From: Ananas comosus
Taxonomy: Eukaryota > Streptophyta > Magnoliopsida > Poales > Bromeliaceae
Length of the DNA: 64,000 nucleotides
Assembly: GCF_001540865.1 (NCBI RefSeq)
Contig: NC_033633.1
Span: 1,819,130-1,883,129 of the forward strand
Direction of reading: 5' to 3'
Positions 46,031 through 57,905 of the stretch are shown here, piece by piece. Both the position numbers and the translations under genes were made by a program. Numbering within the stretch: position 1 is the first letter of the stretch; the number at the start of each line of letters is the position of its first letter. The notes below the pieces were generated by a model that was given only the letters and a program-made list of their open reading frames with translations, ran no database searches and was not told where the DNA came from.

Positions 46031-47424
46031 AAGAGGTGGGAGTGGAGAGGGAGGAGCGATCTCTTTACCCCCCCTTTCTTCTTTTTTTTTCTTTTTTTTT
46101 TTTTTAAATCTCGGCGATTTGGCCCCTACGCTTTTTTGGTTTTCGGTTTTTATCGCGGCGAGGACACGGCGGTTCGGGTGGTGAATTTACCGTATTACCC
46201 CTGGGTTTGGGGATTATTTTCGAGCTATAGCCCCCGCGTTTTGGGACGCGTTTCTTCCGGTGACGCCACGTTTTAGACAGGGCCGGTGGACACGCATATA
46301 CATGCGGTTGGCATGAGCTAACGGTCTGTTTGTTTTACCGAAACTAAACTTTCGATTAAAGTAAATTTTATCGCACACCTAAGGCGGTCTTCTCGAGTCT
46401 TTAATACGGACACATCTCCAAATTTAATAGCGAAATACCAATTCACGTATTTTGCCAAGTTTACTTCTTTATGAGCCTTACAGTCCAGAATCACGTTTTT
46501 AATCAAACCCCTCATTAGATTCCACGAGTTTCCAATGAGCAATCCGAATACTGAGGTTGGCCACCAAGCTAGGCCATCCCGTCATCGACTAATTAATACG
46601 TTATAATATAATAAATAAAAATAATATACTTATATTTTATATAATTAAAAAATTTAATTTAAAATAACTAAATTATTTTTTATGCATAAATTATAATAAT
46701 AAAGCAATATAAATTATAAAGTAAAAAAATAAATAAATACTTAACTAATTAAATATATTTAAATATAACTAGTAGTACTCGTATTATTTTATTATTTTTT
46801 AAATTTTTTTCACCATAATTAACCTCGGCCTGGAGTGGGCCAAAGTTATAAGTTTTGATTGTATTTTTATTATGGCGAAACAAACAGCGAAACTGAAAAA
46901 TTTTTTTCCCCTTTATATATATATATTTTTTACCAAATTGCCCCAGCACTTTGTGCTTAATTATGTAGCCCAAATTAACCACAAAAAAAACAAATAATCT
47001 ACATTTTCTACCGTGTCTCAATTATTCTTTTTAAAATATAAATTTATCTTCATCAATATTTTACACTCTACTATTTTGTTAAATTAAGTTAAATGCTTCG
47101 TTTTTTTTTTTTTTTTTTGGAATGTAAAAGAATAGGAATATTCACCAAGTCATATTCATGTTTATCTCTCCGAGAGATCAAAACCACATCTAAGATGTTG
47201 CTTTAATGTCAGGAAAAAATTATCCAGCAATCACTTATTCGACATGAAATTTTTTTGTCTCGGACTTGCATGCTAGAGGAGTTTAATAATTTATTTCCCA
47301 AAAAATCTTAACATATACAATTTGATAAAATAATATATTTTACTTATAAAATAATTTATTTTATTCTAAAAAAATATTAGATATCAAATATGATATACCA
47401 TTCTAGATATCTGATTACACTCTT
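46031..47424. other. Promoter-side flank of CIPK and AT-rich spacer
   Basis: 46031-46320 is GC-richer DNA flanking the CIPK leader. A fragment of the MITE end seen at 15083 (ggtctgtttgttttaccgaa) is at about 46324. The remainder is very AT-rich, with a poly-T run at 47100-47118. No gene seen. Confidence 0.4.
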
Positions 47425-47938
47425 CACTACAACAGAATTAGGTTATAGGAACACATGTTTGGGACACTTTTGAGTAAGTGTCCCATTTATGCTAAAACTT
47501 AAAAACACATCTACTAATGCCTAAATATAAAGCCCAATCCAACCAAATATAAAAGATTACTCTACTCAACCCACCACACCCAGTTCATTTGGCCTGATTA
47601 CAAACAGAAAAGAAAAAAAAAAGAAAAATCAATTACCATCTTTTCTTCTCTCTTCACTCAATCCACTGAAATTCTAGACGAAGAGCCTTTACTGTCGTCC
47701 TCCTTCGCCACCGCAGCCAACGAGATAGAGTTTCGGCGGTTGCTAAATGCTTAAATAAGTGTGGATAAATTAGCAGCACTCTTTTAGGTTATAGCGACAC
47801 TCTTTAACTGTCTCTATATACCTAGCGACCCCACATATAGCAACACTTTTTAAAAGTGTCGGTAATTTTAGCTAGCAGCACTTTTTTGACATGTACCTAC
47901 GTTTAAAAGTTTCGCTGTAGGCCGTTTTTGTTGTAGTG
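47425..47938 (-). mobile_element. CACTA-type MITE, copy 1
   Basis: Begins CACTACAACAGAATTAGG and ends TTTTTGTTGTAGTG, so CACTACAACA/TGTTGTAGTG form the terminal inverted repeats. The 3-bp target duplication CTT (47422-47424 and 47939-47941) is the CACTA hallmark. The 514-bp element has short subterminal palindromes (acactttttaaaagtgt) and a GC-rich central patch. It is inverted relative to copies 2 and 3. Confidence 0.93.
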
Positions 47939-47941
47939 CTT

Positions 47942-48626
47942 TGTTCTATCAAACACTATAATTTTTTTTAAAAAATAATTAAAAAAAATATACCGAACGA
48001 GATATTCATATGTCCTGATAGGATCTAAGTGCATGCGTGTATACCCTCAGGTACATAATTACTTAATAGGTTACTTATTAGTACTACTTGTCACCCATGG
48101 TTAAATAAATAAATAGTTATGTTGGAAGCGTGATTTGCTCTAATACCATTTGTATAATTCAGGATCTAAAATAGTACAAAATAATATGGAGAAAAAATAT
48201 TAAAGGAGGAAGAAAATAACTATATTAATATATAAATAATTAATTACATTCTGGACAACACCTATGCAGCTACATCTACTATGGTATATTCATCTAATTA
48301 ACCCATGCCTAACAATATATAGCTCTCAAATCATAACAGATAATAAATCTAATTTTATTTTGGATAATTACATATCTTAGCCATAATCGAGTAAAAATTT
48401 AAACTTATGTCTAATTATATTTTAATTAAGTTTGGATTATTATTCTAACAAGTTAGAGCGAATTATAAGCAGTTTGAAGGGGTCTCATTTGATTTGAATA
48501 GGATTATTTGAGAGCATGAGTTGTCACAATTTTACCTTTTGCTGGATGTGTTGGATGGATTTCTAGATAGTTGTACGCCTGCAACTTGAATAAACTATAT
48601 ATATGTATAAGAAAAAGTATAATAAC

Positions 48627-48660
<34 letters not shown>

Positions 48661-48875
48661 TAAATAAATAAAAGAGTCGTTTAAGTGATCATGTTTTGTA
48701 CTGAGTATACGTGGACATTATCAATTAAGTGTAGGATTGAATAAATTGTTAAGTACATATATTAGAAATATTATTTACGAGATTAATAAATTTATACACA
48801 AAATAATTATTTAATTAATATACTATTATAGAGGCACATTAACAAGAAGCAAAATAACTGCAAAATTGTAAAAAA
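47942..48875. other. AT-rich spacer
   Basis: No gene seen. It contains an (ATA)n run at about 48623-48658. Confidence 0.45.
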
Positions 48876-48890
48876 CCAATATATATTATT

Positions 48891-49045
48891 TTTATTTTTT
48901 TTTGAGAGATAGGTAGCACGCTACCCGTTTCGTTTATTTCATTTAGAAATAAACTTAGCTGGAAATGTGAATCAACTAGAATTCAAACTTGGGTCTCGGA
49001 TACCAACCACCAAGCCCTTTGCTACTTGCTCTAGGGACGGTCGGT
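48891..49045 (-). mobile_element. tRNA-derived SINE, copy 3
   Basis: Same organisation as copy 1 (minus strand start ACCGACCGTCCCTAGAGC, B-box-like GTTTGAATTC, poly-A end). It is flanked by a perfect 15-bp target duplication CCAATATATATTATT at 48876-48890 and 49046-49060. The perfect duplication suggests a comparatively young insertion. Confidence 0.93.
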
Positions 49046-49060
49046 CCAATATATATTATT

Positions 49061-49948
49061 GAAGGAGAAAAACAACAGATGCAGCAACACAAAAAAAAAT
49101 AAACAAAAATATTATATTATTAAATACAAAATATTAAAATATTGTTATCTATAGTGAATGAAAGATTTTTTTTAATGTTTTTTGTGAGAGTAAATGAATA
49201 GTCAAAATTTGAGGGTGCAGGAATCTTGCTGTCTCTATGCACAAATAAATTATTCAATAGAAAAAAAAATGCTATATATATATATATATATCAATTTAAT
49301 GTTTAAAAACGTTTTTCAAAATTTTAGTATTAGAAATATTAATAAGATTAGTGAGTTAGTAATAGTCTTTTGGTTAATTATGGTGTAAAATTTATGCCCT
49401 AATTATAGATATAGATATGTGGGTGGCATTGTTCTTCGAAGATACCACTGGTTATTCCGTAATTTGAGACAAGTATGAGGCTTATTCTTTGTGGGTTACG
49501 ACCAGGGACTTTCTAGGAAATTAAGCAGCTGTTACTTAGCTCATTTAATTAATGGAATTAATGAGTGTGTATTATAGTTTATTGAGTTACAAGTACATAA
49601 TTCAAAGGAAAAATACTCACTTAAAAAATTACAATTATATTGTAGTTGGAGATGCATGTGGTTAGAAATACAGCAGTTGCAATTAGATGCATCTTGTTTA
49701 GTTGGATGTAGTAGAAAGCATTTCTGCTATAAATAATTTGTTTGGTGGTATATAGTTGAAAAATAATTTTTAAAATTTTATCATTTTATGTATATAATTG
49801 TGAGATTACCTTCAATATGCAAAAAATATTTTTTATTTAAAAAATAATTAAGGAAGTAGGTATATCTTTTATTTAAAGTTACTCTCTTCAACTGCTGCAG
49901 TTGGAACTGCGGTCAATTTGGGCGTAGTTTAAACTGCTGTAGTTAGAT
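49061..49948. other. AT-rich spacer
   Basis: No gene seen; short TA run at about 49274-49291. Confidence 0.45.
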
Positions 49949-50266
49949 ACTTTCTCACTTTAGTACCCTGTGGTTTAAAGTGTATCAATTTAGTGTCTTG
50001 TGATTTCATTTTTATAATTTTATTATCGATTTCACTAATTTTTTTTTATTAAATCAGTAACGAAATTAAAACTAAAAAGTACTAAAGTGAATATTCGATA
50101 AATCTAAGTAGAGTATCTGAAGTTTTTTGCATATAATTTAACAAAATATCAACAGAAAAGTTGATGAAAAGATAAAAATAAAACCAGAACATACTAACTC
50201 GATACAGTTTAGATCACAGAATACTAAAATAAGAAACCGTGAAGTTACTGATTTATTTGAAGTTTT

Positions 50267-50268
<2 letters not shown>
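49949..50268. mobile_element. Degraded copy of the 17947-18301 MITE family
   Basis: The left arm (ctcactttagtaccctgtgg, aagtgtatcaatttag) and right arm (aaaataaaaccagaac, gatacagtttagatcacag, tgaagttttcc) correspond to the inner arms of the Mutator-like MITE. The outermost left ~40 bp is absent or mutated. Confidence 0.65.

Positions 50269-50304
<36 letters not shown>
50269..50304. repeat. Poly-T run
   Basis: 36 consecutive T, directly before a GC-rich island. Confidence 0.95.
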
Positions 50305-50305
<1 letters not shown>

Positions 50306-50640
50306 GTCTCGGAAGCCGCCAAGAACGTGCGAGACGGGCCGCCACGTGGAACCAAACGTGGAGTGACACGTTTCAAACGAGTTACCGCCGCCCCTAGAAG
50401 CTACTGGAATCGTACATGTGCGTTTATCCGAGAAGCCGCGCGTGTTTCGCCCGAGAGAAAGCGATGCTGTTCGAAAGAAAATTTTCTGCCTGCACCGGGC
50501 TCGCAAAACACGTGGCTCAAAATTTGGCGGTGAAATGGCCGCGGACGCCAGACCGTTCCATCTACCATTTCATGTGATTTAAAATTCGTGTCATTCACGT
50601 TACGGATGACAGGTGAGGTGGTTTCACATTACAGGTTGCC
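50305..50640. other. Isolated GC-rich island with CACGTG-type motifs
   Basis: About 335 bp that is GC-rich relative to its AT-rich surroundings. It contains gccacgtgga at about 50341 and aacacgtggc at about 50508 (G-box/ABRE-like), plus several acgtg words. The open frames here (122, 76 and 65 residues) look like no family I know. It could be a detached promoter, a decayed gene or a captured fragment. Confidence 0.35.
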
Positions 50641-51465
50641 CCATTAAATTTTTATTCTAACTTAGCTTGTGCGACAGCTCTCTGCAAATTATATTTCGCT
50701 AAAAATTATTTGTGTGTTGGTAATTAGATTGATTACTGTAAATTATATGCATAAATTATTTAAAATGTATTACAAAAAATTTTCGTACAAGTTGCGGAGA
50801 AAAAAAAATTATTTTAAGAAATTGAATAAAATATTTTGGTCCGAAGAATCTGGAAACACACGATAGCGTTGCCGCGTCACTGTGATTGCAATTATGTGGA
50901 AGCATATCTATCAAGAAAATTTTATTAAGGTCAAAAAAAGGTTGGAAATTTAAAAATATATATATTATTATATATATACTCCAAAATCTAGTGATTGAGA
51001 CGTATGGACACCTCTGCATAAAACCCAAAATTTGGAACCACTTTTTTCTAAGCTGAATGGAAAAAACTTAAATATATTTTTTTTAAAAATAGAGAGGATT
51101 CATTTAAAATTTTGAATGTTTACTGGGGTTAACATAATAAAAAGAAAGAAAAATTAAAGAAAACTTTTAAGAAAAAAAATCTCTTATTATATCTTCTGCC
51201 AGTGTTGAATATAATAATATTTAAGCATCATTTTCTTTAGTAGCTAAAGATTTTAGTATTAATTTGGTTATTCCACGTGTTATCAGTAGGAGGTTGTAAA
51301 ATTTGAAACTCATTGGATTTTTTGTTTTGTTTAATTTTCTTTTGTTTAATTCAAGTTCAGCCTTATATTTTCTTCAAGCTTGCATCTTTGTTTAATTTAA
51401 ATAGCTCAACTCGAGATGTAACATGGATAAGATTGAGATTTGAGAAAAGGCCATTTAAGTAGGTC

Positions 51466-51519
51466 TCATTATCATTATTATTATTATTATTATTACAACC
51501 ACCACCACCACCACCAGGT
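51466..51519. repeat. (TTA)n-(CCA)n compound microsatellite
   Basis: About nine TTA/ATT units followed by about seven CCA/ACC units. Confidence 0.9.
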
Positions 51520-51754
51520 CCACCACCACCAATGTACACAAACAGAGTTATATTATAATACACAACCGCTCAGCGTATTGGAGTGCTGGCGAAGGAGTGG
51601 ACCGATTTTTGTAGAGCTCGATGATGTCGACGTTTGTTATACTTTTTGTTTTGACGCTTATTTCTATTTTTACTCTGATTTTTTTTTTTTGTTCTTTTTT
51701 CCTTTGATTTTTCGCCTTTTCTGAGATCTTAACTGTCTCACTTTACGTAGCTAA

Positions 51755-51832
51755 ATTTATTTATCTAATAAATGAAATAGCTAGCATGCTACCTTTCTCT
51801 CTCTCTCAAAAAAAAAAAAAAACATTACAAGC
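51755..51832 (+). mobile_element. 5'-truncated SINE fragment (copy 4)
   Basis: Only the 3' part of the SINE is present: ttatctaataaatgaaatag, tagcatgctacc, a CT run and a poly-A tail. The tRNA-like head is missing, a normal result of incomplete reverse transcription. Confidence 0.7.
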
Positions 51833-52439
51833 ATGTTTTCTAACAAGGCAAGGCCAATCTAGATAAGGCACCTCTTGCATCATCATCATCATCATTTGTC
51901 CTTCATTATTGTTCATGTATATGTACATCAATTAACATCTCATGTGATTGAGATATCCTATGGAGGCATTGGGAAATTTTGATGCCATGATAGTAAACCA
52001 AATTAACCTAATTATAGCTTTCATGATGTTGTGGTCTAAAAGGATCTCCAAATTTTATGTCACTGTTACATCCAAGGATATATGTAGTGTTTTTGAGTGG
52101 TGGTCATGTAAACATATTTGAGCCTCTCAATAAATATTGACAAATTATTAATTTGCTTATCAAAAATTATATATATATACTTCAGGAATATATATCCTTT
52201 CTAATGTCCCAATGATAAGAGTTGTTGTAGTTAAGTACATAAGCACATATTTAGCCTTACACAAGGACACTATGATTTTTTTTTTTTAAAAAAAAAAAAG
52301 GATCCAAAGGCTCTAAACATTGGGAACTTCTTTCTAATTTGGGATAAGTTCAACACCACACTAGATGTCCACTTTATTTAAGGACAAAATTTTGTTTAAA
52401 TATTTAATAGCCATAGGTAATATTTTACTTGAGATGCAT
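51833..52439. other. AT-rich spacer
   Basis: No gene seen. Short (CAT)n at about 51879-51895. Confidence 0.4.
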
Positions 52440-52442
52440 TAT

Positions 52443-52956
52443 TACTACAAAAAAAACGGTCTATAGCGACACTTTTAAATATAGGTACATGTTAAAAAAG
52501 TGCTGCTAGCTAAAATTACCAACACTTTTAAAAAGTGTTACTATATGTGGGGTCGTTAGGTATATAGTGACAGTTAAAGAGTGTCGCTATAACCTAAAAG
52601 AGTGCTGCTAATTTTTCAACACTTATTTAAGCATTTAGCAATCGCCGAAACTCTATCTCGTTGGCTGCGGTAGCGGAGGAGGACGACAGTAAAGGCTCTT
52701 CGTCTAGAATTTCAGTGGATTGAGTGAAGAGAGAAGAAAAGATGGTAATTGATTTTTCTTTTTTTTTTCTTTTTTGTTTGTAATCGAGCCAAATGGACTG
52801 GGTGTGGTGGGTTGAGTAGAGTAATCTTTTATTTTTGGTTGGATTGGGCTTTATATTTAGGCATTAGTAGATGTGTTTTTAAGTTTTACCATAAATGGAA
52901 CACTTACTCAAAAGTGTTCCAAACATGTGTCCCTATAATCTAATTCTGTTGTAGTG
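52443..52956 (+). mobile_element. CACTA-type MITE, copy 2
   Basis: The start has one substitution (TACTACAA for CACTACAA) and the end is CTGTTGTAGTG. The target duplication is TAT at 52440-52442 and 52957-52959. Length 514 bp, same as copy 1. The central patch (ctcgttggctgcggtagcgg, aggaggacgac, ggctcttcgtctaga) is GC-rich and exon-like. Confidence 0.92.
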
Positions 52957-52959
52957 TAT

Positions 52960-54619
52960 CATGCAAATTGGATAACCAGAAACATGGTTGGTAACATTTG
53001 AAAAACCATTCCTTCCCAAAGGGGTCATGGACTATGTAATCCATATAATAATATACAATATTATAGGGGTGTTATAATGAAGGATTTGTTTAAGGGTAAG
53101 GCATTATAATATGATCAAAGTTGATTACACAAAATATTAATAATTGGAATTAGTAGCCTTTTTGGATTGTTAGGATAAGATGCATGTGAAGGTAGGGTTT
53201 TAAAAGATTAGATCTATAGATAACCATCTAATTGCAATTTGTCTTTTCTTAATGACTTTAGCGGAAAAACCCAACTTATTAATCACAGCTCAGATTTCGC
53301 AATTTATATGTAGACAATACGGAAAGGAGAGTAGGTTCTTATGATAAGGAATAAATTTATACTTTTCCACAAAATAGAATACGAGAATAAGAAATTATAG
53401 ACGTGTTTCTTACTATTAGTTTAGCCGACTGTAAGACGCTGCGTACGTAGGGCACGTTTGGTTGGAAAAGTTGTAAGCGTGGAATGAAAATTGGAATAAT
53501 TATTTCTTACTTTGGACGCACAAAATTTCATTTCGATTTTCATTTTAAGTCTTAATAGGTAAAATTGTAGAACAAAAAAGTGTTAAATAATCCCCTAAAA
53601 AGAGTTGGAAAACGGGCCCTAGCCCGGTCTAGGTTGTATCGACAAACATGGGCCTAAAATGGGCCCAATATGGGCCAGTTTTTAGAATGAAGAAGCAATG
53701 AGTGTTAGAAAATAGAATGAAAGAAAAAAAGAGAGAAAACAAAAAATAAAAGATGATTTTTTGTTGTATTCTTTGGATAAAACAAATCAAAACAAAAGCG
53801 AGAGGGAAAAATAATATTTTCATAGTGTTAATTTATTTTTGTCTCACTCTTTTACTGCTTATTACTATTTTCTTCTCCTTTTTCTAGATCTGAACTTGTA
53901 TTTTAAATATGTAGCAATTTTTTTTTTTTTTTGGGTTCTTTAATTAAGTGTATTTTGTACCAATTAAATGCTTCTTGTGGTGGGCTCGTACTATATATTA
54001 GCAAGCATCAAGACAATGATCAGGTGCACCCTGACACTATGTGACAAATGTGGTCATTGACTCATGAGCTAAGTTACACAATGTTATATTACAAATCATG
54101 TTAATTTTAACTTAATCAATATCCCTTAAATAAATATAATTGGGCTATTTAGATAATTAATTAAGTGCCTACTAGTTCCTTCAAAGTTATAATTGATTAG
54201 GCTTGTTTTAAGTACATATTAGCGACGTTCTTCACATACTAATTAATTAACTCATTGTAAAAAAAAAAAAATAGAGTTTTTCGTTTTTCTTCGAGAAATT
54301 CGACCATAATTAATGCTCTGTAATTAAGCGAGAAAGCTAACAAATAAAAGAGATTAAATTTGATATGTGGTTAATAAAAACAAAAAGTTATTAATATCAT
54401 ATCTCTCTCTTTGTCTTATTAACATAACTCAGTCAATGAACAGCACATTTTGATTATTGACACTTAAACAACCCCTTTGGATGGTTGTGGAAAGTGCAAG
54501 ATCATTATCCTAATTATCTACACACCATAATTCATGAGGACTAAGAGTTATCTCTTTTTAGGAGATTATTTCATAGAGGAATTAAATTAAAGTGTGACAG
54601 TGTCACATGCTTTAGCAGG

Positions 54620-54620
<1 letters not shown>
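52960..54620. other. AT-rich spacer
   Basis: No gene supported. The words ggcacgtttggttgg (about 53451) resemble a MITE terminus, but no partner end was found. Confidence 0.4.

Positions 54621-54667
<47 letters not shown>
54621..54667. repeat. (CT)n microsatellite
   Basis: About 23 uninterrupted CT units. Confidence 0.95.
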
Positions 54668-54668
<1 letters not shown>

Positions 54669-54810
54669 ACCCCAGAAACACAGTTGCTGGGGACACAAAT
54701 ATCCTTCCAAAAACATGTTTGCTGTTCATTCAGAAAAGCCTGATCTGTCCACTGCTCTGCTTCACATTGTTCATGGCTACATGTTTTCAATTATTCATTA
54801 TTATACTCAC

Positions 54811-54813
<3 letters not shown>

Positions 54814-54866
<53 letters not shown>

Positions 54867-54869
54867 TGT
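54814..54869. repeat. (TA)n microsatellite
   Basis: TA dinucleotides with two G interruptions. Confidence 0.95.
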
Positions 54870-55137
54870 ATCCTTTGGCTTTAATTAACTGTAGTGTTAT
54901 TATCATTATTCTCTAATGCAATTGAATACATTAATTTGAACTTATAGTAATTCTGTTAATATCACCGCTATTTCTTTATACAGTAAACTTGGTTCGGAAG
55001 TAGCTTATTTACTCACGAAATAAAAGCCAAGCAGTTCACGAAGAAAATGTTTGAGCTTCGAATTAAGGCCGAAAAAAAAAAAAACCCCTTCGGTGAACTC
55101 TAAACTTTCACATTTTGCCTTAAGAGAAAACCACAGC

Positions 55138-55829
55138 TAGGGATGCAAATAGGGCGGATCTGGGGGTGGGAGCCCCGCCCTGCCTTCTGCCCTCACTACA
55201 AAAAAATCCCCCCCGCCTCCCGTCCGGTCTCGAATCCGTGACGGATTGAAAATAGTTATCCCATAATCCGTCCCGCCTTATAACCCACCTTCCGCCGGCG
55301 CCCCGAATATGCCCTGCCAAATAGTATTTGTTTTATAAATTATAATATTATTAATATTTTATAAATATAAATCAACAAAATGTTTAATATTAATTGATAA
55401 TATTATGAAGTTATATATAATTAATAATATCAACTATAAAAATCAAAAATATCAAACACAACTCGCAATAAAATTTAAAAATTTTAAATACATACATATG
55501 GAAAAATTTTAAAGACATACATTCGGGACGGATCATGGCGGGGCGGATTCGGTTTCTGTTTTCTGCCCCGAATCCGCCACGGATCATAAAAATTGCTCCG
55601 TTTCCTGCCCCGAATTCGTTTATTTCCTTCCGTTTACTGTCCCATTCGNCGGGGCGGATTCGGAGCGGATCAAAAATTTTTCTGTTTTCTGCCCCGAATC
55701 CGCCACGGATCATAAAAATTGCTCCGTTTCCTGCCCCGAATTCGTTTATTTCCTTCCGTTTACTGTCCCATTCGGGGCGGGGCGGATCGGAGCGGAAGCT
55801 CCACCACCCCGGATCCATTTGCATCCCTA
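55138..55829. mobile_element. hAT-like non-autonomous element with internal 126-bp duplication
   Basis: Termini TAGGGATGCAAATAGGG and the reverse complement of ggatccatttgcatcccta (TAGGGATGCAAATGGATCC) match. Perfect 8-bp direct repeats ACCACAGC (55130-55137 and 55830-55837) fit hAT. The ends are GC-rich with many gcggat/ccgcc words. A segment containing ttctgccccgaatccgcc is repeated at 55561 and 55687 (126-bp period), with the single N (55649) at the junction. No transposase. Confidence 0.88.
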
Positions 55830-55837
55830 ACCACAGC

Positions 55838-56183
55838 GTGCGCGTGCGAGAGAGAGAGAGAGATAAAATGATCAATATTGTGCCATATACTTCTTGCTTG
55901 AGGTGAAATACAAACGAGTTCCAAATTCTTACATTACCGAGAACGAATCAACTGCTCTAAATAATAGTGACAAAGTATAGATATTTTAATACTTACCTAC
56001 AGTTGGTGAAATACTATTAATATCAAAAGATGTATTTTTAAGATCTAAACATTAAAACATACAAAGATTAATTAACATGTGCCTAGCTAGCTTTGAAAAA
56101 CTTCTTAAAACAACTCTTTTAGTTTTTATTATTAATAAGTCCTAGTGTACAACCATAGACATATCATGCATGCACAAAAGCAT
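55838..56183. other. Short spacer between two transposons
   Basis: Contains a GA run at about 55850-55863, then AT-rich non-coding DNA ending with the CAT target site of the next element. Confidence 0.45.
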
Positions 56184-56696
56184 CACTACAACAAAAACAG
56201 TCTATAGCGATACTTTTAAATATCGATACAGATAAAAAAAATATTGCTGGCTAAATTACCGATACTTTTAAAAAGTGTTGCTATATGTAGTGGCAGCTAG
56301 GTATATAGTGACAGTTAAAGAGTGTCGCTATAACCTAAAAAAGTGTTGCTAATTTATCAATATTTTTTTAAGTATTTAGCAGCCGTCGGAACTCTACCTC
56401 GTTGGCTGCGGAGGCGGAGGAGGACGAGAGGAAGGGATCTTCGTCTAGGATTTCAGTCGATTGAGTGAGGGGAGAAGGGGAAATGGTAATCGATTTTTCT
56501 TTTCTTTTTCTTTTCTATTTGTAATCGGGCCGAATAGGCTGGGTGGGGTGGGTTGAGTAGAGTAATCTTTTATTTTTGGTTGGATTGGACTTTATATTTA
56601 GGCATTAGTAGATTTTTTTAAAATTTTGGCATAAATTGAACACTTACATAAAAGTGTCCCAAATATGTGTCTCTATAGTCTAATTCTATTATAGTG
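56184..56696 (+). mobile_element. CACTA-type MITE, copy 3
   Basis: Starts CACTACAACAAAAACAG and ends CTATTATAGTG; target duplication CAT at 56181-56183 and 56697-56699. It is 513 bp, in the same orientation as copy 2, with the same GC-rich centre (ctcgttggctgcggaggcgg). Confidence 0.93.
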
Positions 56697-56699
56697 CAT

Positions 56700-57394
56700 A
56701 TCCAATGTCAGTGTGTATCCTCCATTTTCGAGCGTATAATGTAATACACCCACTTATTCAATAACTAAAATTATTTTATTTGTTATATGATATGACTAAT
56801 AAAACAATCCCATCCATTATTAGACGGGTGAAATACATGATATATAACATTTTAAGGTGTATAAATAGCATTGCTCTAATCTATTCATTACTTTTTGAGA
56901 TTCACTTTACATATAAAGCTTATCTTTTATCAAGCAACTGGTCCATGATTAAGACATACCTTTAAAAGAAGAAATGGCTGAAGTACAATTTTGGCCCAGA
57001 GACCATAAGGAGGGTGATACTTTTGATCCTCAAATTTTTAATTTATTATAATTTTTAGTTCGGATATTCTAGAATGTTACACAGTCAAATCCCACAATCT
57101 AATTAGTCGATTAAATAATGATGCCTCACTAATTAATTTGACAATGATGTAGCATCTTAATCATTTTTTCAATGAATATAATAATATTATGGGACTTGAT
57201 TATAACATGTAGGAAAGCTTAGGCCAGAAATTACGTAGAACAAGTTAAAATTTGACGATCAAAAGTCCAATTTAGCCAGAAGAAATCATCCATGCATGCG
57301 TGTGTTCCTCTTCTTCTTTTTCAAAAAAATAAAAATAAAAAGAGAAAAGAAAGAAAACCATGGACCATCAGAGCTACTGAACATTGTATAGACA

Positions 57395-57397
<3 letters not shown>
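56700..57397. other. AT-rich spacer
   Basis: No gene seen. Confidence 0.45.

Positions 57398-57479
<82 letters not shown>
57398..57479. repeat. (CA)n-(TA)n compound microsatellite
   Basis: About 19 CA units followed by about 22 TA units. Confidence 0.95.
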
Positions 57480-57482
<3 letters not shown>

Positions 57483-57905
57483 CACTAACTAGGAAAATTT
57501 TCTCATAAGTCAAAATACTATATACACTCATATAAACATGTATAAATTAATCCCATCCAATTATCCTCATGGTAGGGACTGTCCATGTTACATGTTTGAG
57601 CTCTCCATCTCACCGGGTGCAAGAATTGTAGTCCAAGAATGAGGTTACATGCATATATGATGGCCCTTGCACTATATAATTATATCCCCTTCTTTGCATG
57701 CGTCGCAGCTCCTGCACTTTTTACTTAAACACTTCAGTTGCTGAACTTTTACATAAGTTATCATATATCAGTACCTAAATGAGTATAACTTTTTATTTTA
57801 AAATCTAGGAACATAGTTCAAAATGGCCTCTAGTTGAGGAGATCTCTACAACTTTTGCCCGAAAAATACAAGGACCAAATCGCAATATTAGGGTAGTACT
57901 TTTAA

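Noticed and set aside
51363..51724. Frames with Asn, His or Tyr runs
   Set aside because: Translations of the TTA/CCA microsatellite.
57286..57531. Frames made of repeated His-Thr, Ile-Tyr or Cys-Val
   Set aside because: Translations of CA and TA dinucleotide repeats.
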